This document shows, one piece after another, positions 20,307-29,479 of a stretch of 64,000 nt of DNA. The number at the start of each line of letters is the position of its first letter. Positions within the stretch are counted from its first letter, which is position 1. This DNA comes from Hyposmocoma kahamanoa (Eukaryota; Arthropoda; Insecta; Lepidoptera; Cosmopterigidae), in NCBI RefSeq assembly GCF_003589595.1, contig NW_020653851.1:23900326-23964325 (forward strand), written 5' to 3'. The position numbers and the translations under genes were made by a program. The notes under the pieces were generated by a model, which was not told the origin of the DNA, searched no databases, and worked only from the letters and a program-made list of their open reading frames with translations.

Positions 20307-20504
20307 ACTGCCTCTGTGGCCGAACGGTTACCATGCTGGTCTGCCACTCAGAGGCCCAGGTTAGCTTCTCGGGCCGGAACAATTATTTGTATGGCCTACA
20401 TTTATTTACTTCGTGAGTTTGTGTGTAATATGTGATTGTTTTTGAATGTGTACATGGCACTCGCGACACAGGGCTTGCCTAGTGCGGGGCTGTGAGTGTG
20501 TGCG
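20307..20504 (+). mobile_element. SINE family A, copy 5
   Basis: The A box is intact (TGGCCGAACGG). The B box is damaged by a small deletion (CAGGTTAGCTTCTCGGGCC). The body and 3' end are complete with minor changes. Confidence 0.85.
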
Positions 20505-20577
20505 GATGTATATGTTGGTGTTTGTGCTTTCTTTTAATAATAATAATAAAGCAAACAATGAACGCTTTGTGAAATTG

Positions 20578-20632
20578 AGACGAAGAAGATAGACGCCCTG
20601 GAAATGTGATGCTGAAGAAGAATGCTTCAAAG
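20578..20632 (+). pseudogene. RTE-clade LINE scrap
   Basis: A stretch of 18 codons reads KKIDALEM-C-RRML, with a TGA stop at each of the two positions where related RTE proteins have tryptophan. It corresponds to the KIDAFEM region of 19690-20100 but on the other strand. Confidence 0.5.
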
Positions 20633-20650
20633 AAAGATTTCTCCCTAATA

Positions 20651-20755
20651 TAAATTTATTTCTATTGGGTGTAATTTGTGGTTGTGTATGTCTGTGTCCA
20701 TGGCACCCGCGATATAGGATTTCGCTAGTGCGGGGCTATCAGTGTGTGCGTTATT
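20651..20755 (+). mobile_element. SINE family A, copy 6 (5'-truncated)
   Basis: Only the body and 3' end remain, from TTATTTCTATTGGGTGTAAT to TATCAGTGTGTGCGTTATT. There is no Pol III promoter. Confidence 0.8.
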
Positions 20756-20929
20756 TATTATTGTTATGCATTGTTATGACTCAAAATGTAGTGTAAAACT
20801 ATGAACCCCTATTATTTTCATCTCTCTCATCATACGTTTTTTAGGAAACGCCCTTACTTTTCCTGATTCCTGAAAGAGTTCCAACCAATATTTACTATAA
20901 TATTAGTGTCTAAATAGTAGTAATAAAGG

Positions 20930-20992
20930 AGAAGTGTAGTAATAAAAGATTTCTATTCTATACTATTCTATTCTATTCTATTCTATTCTAAA
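20930..20992 (+). repeat. LINE-type tail, (ATTCT)n
   Basis: AATAAAAGATTTCTATTCTA is followed by five ATTCT-like units. It resembles the tail of the LINE at 12605-12635, so it is probably the 3' end of a heavily truncated relative. Confidence 0.55.
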
Positions 20993-21439
20993 TTACTTAA
21001 ATTTGCTATTTTATGCTATTTCTTGCACTTCGAGAGTTTATTCACTTTTCATTACTGATCTCCAGATCTTGGTATTTTCTATTGTACTGACAGTATTTTC
21101 TATTCGTTTACTATTCGTTTTTCCAATGCTAATTATTCTGGCAGCGTCCGGGTTGAAAGTATAAACATTTTTAATTTATATATAATATTTTTATATGTTG
21201 ACATTGATTGACAGATATGTTACTCCTCTACAATATATTCTTCCATAGATTTTTTTTGTTCCTTCTGTATGGAACAGGCGAAGGTCAAATGACTAGGCAA
21301 TATGGTCTCTTCCATAGATTATCCTATAAATTACTCTTTCTTTGATATGCAATCTTAGCAGTAGAAGCGTTTCCGCTTCTGGCTGCTCACATTCTGGCTT
21401 CTCCTTTCAAATGAAAAATTGACTATTCGAATGACCATG

Positions 21440-22050
21440 TTGTCTCGGGTAGAGCGAGAGATTCTCGCCGCTTGTACCGACCCTGCAGGCGTCTGGTCTC
21501 CACTAGATCTAGTAAATATAGGAAGTCTCACCTTTTCGAAGCCCTACACCTGGCCTTCTTCTACCGCGCTGACGTGCCTGCCTGATCACCAGTTTCCCGA
21601 TTGCCTCACGCTAAACCTGGTCTTTACGTAACGCTCCTCCTACCTGGACTGTGTGCCTCACTTTCACTAAGCCAGTTTGGAGCGGCAGGAGTAACTGAAG
21701 TCGACGCTCAAGATGAAGTAGAACTCCACCTCCGAGTACAAAGTGATATAATCCATTGCTGAACTACCACCGCCACCTCGTCGTCATTTCTTTCTGCCCT
21801 CTGGGTCCGCTGTACAGCCGCTATCCAGCTTACAACCACGCTGCTCTTCGGTTCCGCACCTCTGTCCTCAGTCACCAAGAGTCGAGGGCAGAGGCCTCCA
21901 ACTTTGTGTCTCCATCTTCTCCTATTTTCACCTTCACACCACACGTACATTGCTCACTCTACCACGTCCTAACACTCTTAGTTTCTTTCCACTCTGACCT
22001 TCTGGCTCTCCACCCTCACAATACCTCAATTCTATGCCTGTTAGCGGCTT
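21440..22050. other. GC- and pyrimidine-rich island, unassigned
   Basis: Composition differs sharply from the AT-rich flanks, with many CCT, CTC and ACC words on the plus strand. Frames at 21419-21631 (70 codons) and 21756-22052 (98 codons, MLNYHRHLVVISFC...) are open, but I recognise no domain in them or on the minus strand. It may be a decayed mobile element or gene, or an element class that I do not know. Confidence 0.4.
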
Positions 22051-22886
22051 GAACCATGCAGTGTCCATATTGGTACTAAACACTCACAAATGCACGTAAC
22101 TTATAACTTAAAGCTTTCGCAACAATGCGTTTACATCATCTTAACCATGAGACCTGGCAAGACTGATTGCAGTTAAGTAAACCATTGTAGTATGGTACAC
22201 ATAAACAAAAGGTGTCATTATTATGTACCATGTGTAATTTAGTTTTTTATTTTATTTTAGTTACTTGAATTGAATTTATTTGGACATGTTTAAATTTTTT
22301 TTAATACAGTGCTCGAAACGTGGTATTTTTCGCACTACAAATCGTGCGGAAAGTTGGATTTCTCGCACTAGTGCTTTTTACTTTTCCAGTTTTTTTTAAA
22401 TTTACTGTTGTTTTAAGTCTTAAACATAGAACTAAAGAGATTGTATATTTATTGCATATTTATGTGCTTTGTGACATAAGTCATTCGTCATTAAAACTTA
22501 TATTTATTTACAAATACTATATAATGAACGTATCGAGTGGAGGTCCACAGTCTCTGCCTACCCCTGAATAAGTGACAGGCGAGATTTTCATGTATATATT
22601 TGTTCTATGTATTACAAATAAATTGTATCTCACTACCGTGCACGGGTTCTTCAAGAAGTTTAAACAAAAGTACCAGGACTTCATAATAAGAAAAGTGGTT
22701 ACAGACCGATATTACAGAAAATAAACAAAAACAGCACGTTAGAACTAGATTTCCATAGACTTTTAAATAATGGTTGCAGTGGTTGTATTTCATTATTTTA
22801 ATTTACTAGCAGAAAATGAGTTTTTTTAAATACTGTTTTATTTTGCTTTCAATGTAGTTTTTTCGCAAATGTTATAAAAAACGTCG
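22051..22886. other. No gene; possible inverted-repeat partner at 22315-22380
   Basis: TTCGCACTACAAATCGTGCG and GAAAGTTGGATTTCTCGCAC (22329-22370) echo the GTGCGGA and GGAAAGTTAG words in the foldback at 22887-23006, so this patch may be a related end. No coding frame was recognised. Confidence 0.4.
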
Positions 22887-23006
22887 TTTGATACACGTGC
22901 GGATTTGTCATTTTCACTTGTCTCGCGTCTTGACCCTCGCCTATGGCTCGGGCCAAGAAGCCTCGAGACTCGTGAATAATGACTAACTTTCCGCACTTGT
23001 ATCAAA
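22887..23006. repeat. Foldback element with CTCGC/GCTCG modules, second locus
   Basis: Arms of about 55-60 bp are inverted copies: TTTGATACACGTGCGGA, TTGTCATT, GTCTCG and TCTTGACCCTCGCC on the left, and the complements GGCTCGGGCCAAGA, CGAGAC, AATGACTAA and TCCGCACTTGTATCAAA on the right. The centre is TATG. It has the same design as 7099-7265 but different arm sequence. It is probably a MITE. Confidence 0.65.
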
Positions 23007-23644
23007 AATAACTAATTTATGTAACTTCAAATGTAATGAATATGTATTATAATTGATGATGTGATGTAAGTCTATGTATGTTTATTATTATGAACTACGC
23101 ACCAGACAAATGAATTTGAATTTGAACTTATCACCACCGGTTGGTACATTTTTATATGACTGGATTTGAATTTATTATAGATCTTTTTTTAGATTAATCC
23201 ATCCCAAAAATTCATAACCAACTTGATGGAGCCCTCTTCAGTGAAATGGCTTTCACTTAATCAAGCAAATTCCATTTCTTTTTTAAACTCAAATTCATTT
23301 ATTTCTCTGTGATACACAGTTTATAAAAGCGGTACAAGATTACAAGAATACATTTTGAAGCACTGTCATCAGTTTTGCCGCCTAATAAGTATTCATAATT
23401 TTTATGTAAATGTAATTAATAAATATTTTGTACAGTGTACCACCATCCTGTTCAATTAGTCACAATAACTACATTTAACAAGTCTATTAAGCTTATAAAT
23501 AATAAACAATTATAACTTTTTCATTGAAAACATCATATTCTGACTTCTCGGTGACAATAGGACTGTTATGGACTCTTTGTACATTTTATACTTTTTTCTG
23601 GTTGTCATGGTTTGTGAACCTTTGAGTGTGCTCAATAAAGTAAT
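23007..23644. other. No gene; LINE-type tail near 23110
   Basis: AATGAATTTGAATTTGAACT at 23110-23129 resembles a (TGAATT)n tail of a CR1-like element. The rest is AT-rich and unassigned. Confidence 0.4.
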
Positions 23645-23741
23645 GTAGCCCCGCACTAGACAACAACAAATTACACCGAAACTCATGAGAGAAATAAATG
23701 TAAGCCATACAAATACTTCTCCCGGTCCGGGAATAGAACCT
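23645..23741 (-). mobile_element. SINE family A, copy 7, 3' part (split by an R1-clade LINE)
   Basis: The minus-strand SINE body is present here, with a deletion of about 55 bp after the CCCCGCACTAG motif, and it reaches the B box at 23729-23741 (GGGAATAGAACCT). At that point the R1-clade element begins. The rest of the same SINE head lies at 25973-26039. Confidence 0.85.
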
Positions 23742-24046
23742 TTTGTTTTTCCGGGGGAAAATCCGTCATGGATACCACCGCGTCACGGGGAGGCGCGGTG
23801 GTAATATGAGACTCTTAGTCACTAAAAACCGCCGGGTATTCCCACACCCCGCGTGTAACGGGACTGTGGCCACGTGGTTTATGATCCACGGCCCCGTATG
23901 CGGTTGTCTGCCACCGCGGACTGGGGATCACCATTCCCCCTTCATCGTCAGTGGCATGCCGGGAATACTTGGCACACCAACCAACCCTTAAACCCTTATC
24001 TAATGGGTGACAAAAGCCCCCGTTTTTGGCTCCCAGGGTTCACAGC
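23742..24046 (-). other. 3' UTR of the R1-clade element
   Basis: GC-rich, non-coding and full of short inverted words (for example CCACCGCG/CGCGGTGG at 23778-23802). In the R1 group the 3' UTR RNA is recognised by the reverse transcriptase, so structure here may matter. The end abuts the SINE directly. Confidence 0.6.
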
Positions 24047-24350
24047 TCAAGGCGCCAGTTGGTGTTCATAAGCCAGCCGCCTGCGCCCCAAGCGTTTGCG
24101 GCGCATAGGATGAGAGGAAGGATCTTCCTCTCGCCCCCGTTCCGCCGCCTCCTTCCGCAACATTACACCAGTGCAGAAAGAGGCTACCGCACTCCACGCC
24201 GTCTCGCTACCGACCATAGCTCGAACCACGGTTGGCAAAGTCGTGTCCCACCACTGCGGTCAGTGGCGACCACTGGTTCTCCCACGCCGGACATGCCTGC
24301 AGTGTGTGTTGTGCCGTATCTTCGACGCACTGATGGCATATGGCCGTCGG
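24047..24350 (-). pseudogene. R1-clade ORF2 C-terminal zinc finger region
   Basis: In one minus frame the sequence reads ICHQCVEDTAQHTLQACPAW, giving the pattern C-x2-C-x6-H-x4-C that closes R1-clade ORF2 proteins. It then shifts frame to PTVVRAMVGSETAWSAVASF and a basic tail RRKRLGRRR. The finger is thought to help bind target DNA or RNA. About 150-200 residues normally found between the thumb and this finger are missing, so a deletion lies near 24350-24390. Confidence 0.8.
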
Positions 24351-24385
24351 TTCTCGCCCCACCACCGTCTCGTGATGCTGTTCGC

Positions 24386-25083
24386 CTATATGGGCGTCCC
24401 GTACAAGGCCATCGAGCGTACCACCCCCATATACAGGCGTCGGCAGCTGGCGCTCGGCTCCCCTACATTCGGCAAAAGCCGACCCAGAGCGGAGGCTGTA
24501 CCCACCAACTTTGGAGCTAAGAGCCGGAAATGCTCTTCAAACCTCCATCGACTGTCAAGGACCAGTCCCAAATACTTCATGGTACTCTTAACAGCAATGG
24601 AGGTTCCTCCCACCACCAATGGCATGCCCTCGCGCGGTGCGTTCCGAGGCCCATGAAAACACACAGCCTCGGACTTCTCTAGCGCCACCTCGAGCTCCAG
24701 CTGCCGATTCCTAGCCACGGTATGGGCAACTCCAGTCGTAGCTAGCACTACGCTATCTCGATGCGTGCGACCTCGGGCTGTAACCAGAGTGTCGACGGCG
24801 TAACATACCACGTCAACTCCGATAAGGCACTCCCTACGCAGCACCCAGCCGTACCCGATACACACAGGAGCGGTCCGAGTGCCGATCCCTGTGGCACACC
24901 GTACGACATGTTCTTTCGACCCATTCCATCGCGGCTCGGGTAGACTACGGCTCTATCGGAGAGATAGGATTCTACCGTCTTCCGTAGATATTCGGGCACG
25001 TGATGGAAGAGGAGTGCCTCCAGTATGGTGGGCCAGGGCAGCGTGTTAAAAGCATTGGCGATGTCAAGAGACACCGCGTTCCG
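24386..25083 (-). pseudogene. R1-clade reverse transcriptase, mutated active site
   Basis: Motif A is SLDIANAFNTLPW, motif B is YGVPQGSALGPLL, and after a frameshift near 24860 motif C reads CYAVDTLVTARG, where active relatives have YADD, so one catalytic aspartate is replaced by valine. The thumb follows with STMKYLGLVLDSRWRFEEHF and LGRLLPNVGEP. The domain starts abruptly at motif A; fingers and the whole endonuclease are missing. Two open frames of 185 and 159 codons cover it in overlapping registers. Confidence 0.85.
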
Positions 25084-25972
25084 TTTCCCCTTTTTCTTAG
25101 GCGGGCAAGCAACACAGGTCTTGCCCCCACCTCTGTGATTCGCCGGCTTTCCGGCGGAGGCACACACTGTACAGTGAGGTGTTGCTTGACATCCACTGGC
25201 CTTGTGCCCTGTATTGCCACACCGGAAACACTGGTCACTACGGTAGACGGTACTGGTACATCGGGCTCTTACGTGGCCCAATTCAAGGCATGTAAAGCAC
25301 CTCATGGGCTTACAGGTCTAGCAGTTTGACCTGCGCCGACCTTCAACCCACGAGGAGTATGCCACCTTGCACTACCTTCTTCGTTGCCTTCACAGGGCAG
25401 CGCAACCAAGTGGCCCCTAGATCGTTGAAATCAGGTTTCACTTCCCCGGACTTCACCGACTCTTGGGGATAGCCTCCCACTCTGGCAACCTCAGCCCCTA
25501 ACTCCTCCGCCACTTGTACCTTTTGGCAGCTCTAGGACTCGAGCACCAGTGGCGGCTTGCCTAAATCTAAGGCCACTGATGCCGAGACCGTCAAGTGCGA
25601 TCTTCTGCTTGGCCTCAGCTATTAGTGTGGCGTACGACACACTGTTTTCTACCGCTCCTGGTCTCATCGTCAGCATAACGGCGGCTGACTGAGGCGGTTC
25701 GAGCTTTTGTGGGGGCCTCTTCCGCCCTTTCCTTCCTTTCTTCCCCTTCGGCTGCTGTTGTGAAGCCTGAGCGTGTGAGACATTCTTCTTCTTCTTTGCA
25801 CCTCGGCGGGTTACCATATTCCAACCCTCTTCCATATCTGGAGTCGGTGGCAATACTTCGCTAAGTTGCCGTGGTGCAGTAACCATTTTGGAGGAGGCCG
25901 GTCTTTTCCCCTTGGGTGGGGCCTTTGATGGGCCCGGTGGCGGCTCTGGCCTTGCCGAGGCTGGGATTTCTT
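25084..25972 (-). pseudogene. R1-clade ORF1 (Gag-like) with three zinc knuckles
   Basis: The first part is basic and disordered (KKKKNVSHAQASQQQPKGKK), then comes a conserved stretch NSVSYATLIAEAKQKIALDG and, after frameshifts, CFTCLELGHVRARC, CFRCGNTGHKASGC and CTVCASAGKPANH...C. Two are perfect C-x2-C-x4-H-x4-C knuckles and the third is a longer variant, as in TRAS/SART/R1 ORF1. The last knuckle is fused in frame to RT motif A by the deletion at about 25083. The 5' end of the element lies inside ORF1, so the copy is also truncated. Confidence 0.82.
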
Positions 25973-26039
25973 GGGAATCGAACCTAGGACGTCTGTGTGA
26001 CAGTCCGGCAAGGTAACCGTTCGGCCACTGAAGCAGTTG
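25973..26039 (-). mobile_element. SINE family A, copy 7, 5' head (other side of the R1-clade insertion)
   Basis: This piece begins with the second copy of the 13-bp duplication and continues through GGTAACCGTTCGGCCA (A box on the minus strand) to the SINE start. Joined conceptually to 23645-23741, it makes one family A unit. Confidence 0.85.
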
Positions 26040-26109
26040 TGACGGTGATTTGTTGATTACATGTATTGTGTCAGTGAAAAGTCGACTTTTATTTGTGAAA
26101 ATATTTTTT

Positions 26110-26440
26110 TAATTTATGATAGCCGAAACGAACCCTCATGGATCACTTCGAGAGTATATCCTTTCTAATAAAAAAAATTTCCAAATCGGTCCACAATAAA
26201 TTGACAGAAAAATCTGTGAGTTACAGACATACCCATAAAATTTGAGGATTTTCCTCGATCTCCATAGGATCCCCTCATCTTATTCTGACTTGGTGACAAT
26301 GGGACCACTACGAGACAGCACCTTTTCAAACAAAAAAAGAATTTTCAAAATCAGTCCACAATTGACGGAGAAATCGGAAAACATAAATTATACACATATA
26401 ACCTCGTCCTTTTTTTGAAGTCGGTTGAAAAATTAGATAT
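26110..26440 (-). repeat. Dispersed repeat family J, copy 1
   Basis: Family J starts with ACCGACTTCAAAAAAGGAGG, then has a GTGAACCGATTTTGA-like block, a TTTTTTTGTT-GGAAAGGGTA-like block and GGTCCCATT. This kind of repeat is widespread in butterfly and moth genomes. Here the start is at the high end (TTTTTTTGAAGTCGGTTG, 26413-26430) and part of the unit is present twice in tandem (26150-26280 and 26320-26390). The class is not settled; it may be a non-autonomous DNA or Helitron-like element. Confidence 0.6.
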
Positions 26441-27400
26441 CATATCATTGAATATGTAGAATGTCATATCATTCAGGTAATAAAACAATTATATCTTAAA
26501 TTATATACAGTTCCAATTTCGCTCGAAAGTTTGTTTATTAGACTAGTTCTAAGCTATCCAGTAACAAGTGATTTGAATAGGTCTTTATTAATTATTCATA
26601 TAAAGCACCCGTTAAGAAATTCCACCTTACTATTGGTAAAACAAGTCGACATTATATAGAATATACCCATTGAAACTTGAAAAGGTAGAAATTGCTAATT
26701 AGGTTAATTTTCAATACAAGTTGGAACACGAGTGTGGAGGAATTTGTAATTCAATTAGTTCAAATTTATAACCAGACATAGAAGTTTTGGTATCACGAAT
26801 AAAATATTTCTAGTGATTCCTTGTCGACAGAAATTTTATCGATAAATTAAACATGGCACAAATGGAATGCACAGGCAACACTATATAATATAAACTTGTA
26901 AACGCATAGCTATTGATCACGAAATAAGAACAGACCTCTTTACGTGCATGGAAAAGGAAAATAATAAATGTTCCGAGAAACAAATGGAATTGCAGAAAAG
27001 TAAGGCTAACTGTAATGCTAACAAATTGCGTTAAAATGAGTTACGGAAAAATAAACACAGAATATACCGACCAAACTAATCATATTTAGCAAACAATCAA
27101 GAACTTGTTCAAGTCATAATTCTGTGAAAAACAAACTTAACAAAAAGTACTTCCGAATGACATACGAATTTCCGAAATATATACCTACAAATTTATCGAT
27201 TGACCTTCGTTGTCACTCATAATAGTATTTCTGTATGATGGAATAGTGTAAGACTCCGTCAGCAACATGTTTCGGAACTTTCAACATTTCATTCGGTTGT
27301 TTCGGTATTTTTATTTGTACAAAAGTTTTCGGTAGCTTAGTAAACAACGCGGCAATATTCATATTTTGTGCATATTTTTAATTTTTCTCCTCGCAGCTTT
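26441..27400. other. No gene recognised
   Basis: AT-rich throughout, with no frame above the noise and no repeat that I could match elsewhere in the window. Confidence 0.45.
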
Positions 27401-27404
27401 TATT

Positions 27405-28621
27405 ACTACCCGATACTCAAAACGTTCTCCGTTAGCGTTAATGCACTTTTTCATACGAATGAACCAATTTTGAAAACATTTATACCACTCCTCCGTGACA
27501 ATCTCTGAAACATATTTTTCTAACCCTTCGACAGCCTCTTCAGGTGATGAAAATCGTTGATCGCGTAACTGATTCTTAATTTTTGGAAATAAATAAAAGT
27601 CTCAAGATGCCAGGTCGGGACTGTACGCGGGATGTCTCATAAGGTCAACGTTGTTCACCTTCAAAAATTCATTTGTCTGTCTGGCCGTGTGAGAGCTGGC
27701 ATCATCGTGGTGCAAGATGATACGGCGTTTACGGTTATTTTTATGGAGTTTGTCAATAACTTCCGGCAAACAAATGGTCGTGTACCAATCACTACTCACG
27801 GTACAACGATTCTCCAAAGCAACAGTAGCCACGTGTCCAGTTTTATTAAAAAAAGAAGCAATCATCCGCTTATAGGCACTTTGCACGCGCGCCATTTTGG
27901 TTGGTTTCGGCTCATCTCGAAAGACCCATACGCTCGATTGCTGCTTTGTTTTGAGATCGTAACAGTAAATCCATGTTTCGTCACCTGTTACACCAAATTT
28001 GATGCCCCTTCGTTGAGTCTGGTAAGCATGGTATTGCACTAAGTGACGCGATCTTTTTTTGAGCGTCAGTCAAATTGTGTGGGATCCACCGAGAGCACAG
28101 CTTTTTCACACCCAAATGTTTGTGGAGTATTGATTGTATTTGACTCATGCCTATACCTAAGGATGTCCGAATCTCATGGTATGTCACATGCCTATCTGTT
28201 TTGATCATACGGCGCACAGCAATGATGTTTTTATTGTTCACAGTAGTGGACGGGCGACCACCACGAAATTCGTCATTGAGATTCACACGACCGCGTTTGA
28301 ATTCTGCAAGCCAGCTATAAATAGTAGTCTTGCTTGGTGCTTCATCGCCAAAAAGCAGTTTGAAGGCGAGCGAAACTCCGCTGAGCTGTTAAATTACACT
28401 TAAAGTCGTAGAAAATCATACTACGAAAATTTTCACGAGTTAAATTCATGGTGATGTAGACACCAATTTCTAAAATGACGCCACAATGTAAAAACAAGTG
28501 ACAATCAGATGAAACAAACTGTATTCTACAGCCAAAGAGATCCATTTTCAAATATTATAATAACTTTTTAAATATTGTTTATGTAAGTGGCCAGTTCCGG
28601 AAACTTATAGTGCGCCCTATG
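27405..28621 (-). mobile_element. Mariner transposon, copy 1 (one end missing)
   Basis: The high-coordinate inverted repeat is intact (28595-28621, beginning TTCCGGAAACTTATAGTGCG), but no matching end is found at the low side, where similarity to copy 2 stops near 27405. The TA target dinucleotide outside 28621 is not preserved (TT). Tc1/mariner elements move by cut and paste with a DDE/D transposase, and losing one end makes this copy immobile. Confidence 0.85.
27425..28449 (-). pseudogene. Mariner transposase, frameshift and stop
   Basis: From MNLTRENFRSMIFYDFKCNL, the N-terminal DNA-binding part continues to GRPSTTVNNKNIIAVRRM and HKHLGVKKLCSRWIPHNLT (the WxPHxL motif). After a frameshift near 28000 come VTGDETWIYC (first catalytic Asp), ILHHDDASSHTA (second) and HPAYSPDLAS, where a TGA stop replaces the residue before DFYLFPKI, which carries the third Asp at the D-34-D spacing. 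All three acidic residues are therefore still encoded, but not in one frame. Confidence 0.88.
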
Positions 28622-28667
28622 TTTATCACGTCCAAGGTTGGGATACGTCTCTGATATATGGCACGAC

Positions 28668-28735
28668 ATTGCTAGCGGTTGCATTTTGTTGTTGCAATGA
28701 ATTTTATGGATATCAAAATAGTTAATTTTCAATGA
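28668..28735. repeat. Dispersed repeat K, copy 1
   Basis: ATTGCTAGCGGTTGCATTTT and GTTGTTGCAATGAATTTTATG match 51341-51412 with a few changes. It is short and non-coding. Confidence 0.5.
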
Positions 28736-29439
28736 CAATAATCACTACGAGCCTTGATTTAAACCATACAATAAACAAACAGTGGAAGTGTGAAGTGGGC
28801 GTTCCCTTGTAGCCGTAGTTATACGTATATACCTACGTAATAAAATATTAAAAGAAGAAAGTCTCTTGGACACCCTGTTATAAAGATATGAAAATCATTA
28901 TTGAAAATTTGCCTTGAAAAACAAATAGTGCATGTTAGCTGTTTATATGTAGAATAAGATGTTGTATAATCTGTATTAACGTTAGTAATAGTAAACATTA
29001 TAAGTGTTACAACACATTAATATTAAGCATTAATTTAAATATTATGGATCGGATATTTTGCTTCATAAAGACATTGACTTTATATTTAAAATTAAGTAAT
29101 ACTGCATTTATAGACTTGAAGAAGAAAAGTTGCAAGTCTGGGAATTTAACCGACCAATTAAAAAAAAAAGATCGAAAACATCAATTATAGAACCGCTTGA
29201 AACCATTTTCTCTACTCTGCTTATTCTATGGTTTAAACACTCTAAAGAATGAAAATATTCGTGTATTCGCGATTTAAATCCTTAAAAATAGTTTCATTTC
29301 TTAAATATTCGTGTAAATAAAACTTGTTTTAATAGATCCATGTAGGATCTATTAAAATTTCTGGTGACTTGCAAAGTATCACGGCATCATTATTAGAAAC
29401 ATTATCTTTACTGGAACTAGTAAGTTTTGACATTCAATT
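28736..29439. other. No gene; half copy of foldback family G at 29265-29318
   Basis: CGCGATTTAAATCCTTAAAA and ATAGTTTCATTTCTTAA are one arm of family G (see 37168-37322). A 14-bp direct or inverted repeat of TTTTAATAGATCC / GGATCTATTAAAA lies at 29328-29358. Nothing coding was seen. Confidence 0.45.
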
Positions 29440-29479
29440 ATTTTTTGTGAAATTAAGCCACTAGTTTGTTATAATTATT
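29440..29479 (-). mobile_element. SINE family C remnant, 3' part (split by a LINE)
   Basis: On the minus strand AATAATTATAACAAACTAGTGG matches the 3' part of family C at 13830-13857. The piece to its 5' side is on the far side of the LINE at 30889-30908. Confidence 0.6.

Larger units (their letters stand above)
23742..25972 (-). mobile_element. R1-clade non-LTR retrotransposon, deleted copy, inserted in a SINE B box
   Basis: Minus-strand order: ORF1 with three zinc knuckles, RT, a C-terminal zinc finger and a 3' UTR of about 300 bp ending in CCGGAAAAACAAA, without a long poly(A). It is flanked by a 13-bp direct repeat, GGGAATAGAACCT (23729-23741) and GGGAATCGAACCT (25973-25985), which is the B box of the host SINE on the complementary strand. 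R1-clade elements (R1, TRAS, SART, Waldo) are known for choosing specific target sequences. The body is GC-rich relative to its flanks. The endonuclease and other blocks are deleted, and frameshifts are frequent, so the copy is dead. Confidence 0.85.

Noticed and set aside
24026..24656. Plus-strand frames of 161-164 codons
   Set aside because: Antisense shadows of the GC-rich R1-clade element; the minus strand carries the recognisable RT and zinc-finger motifs.
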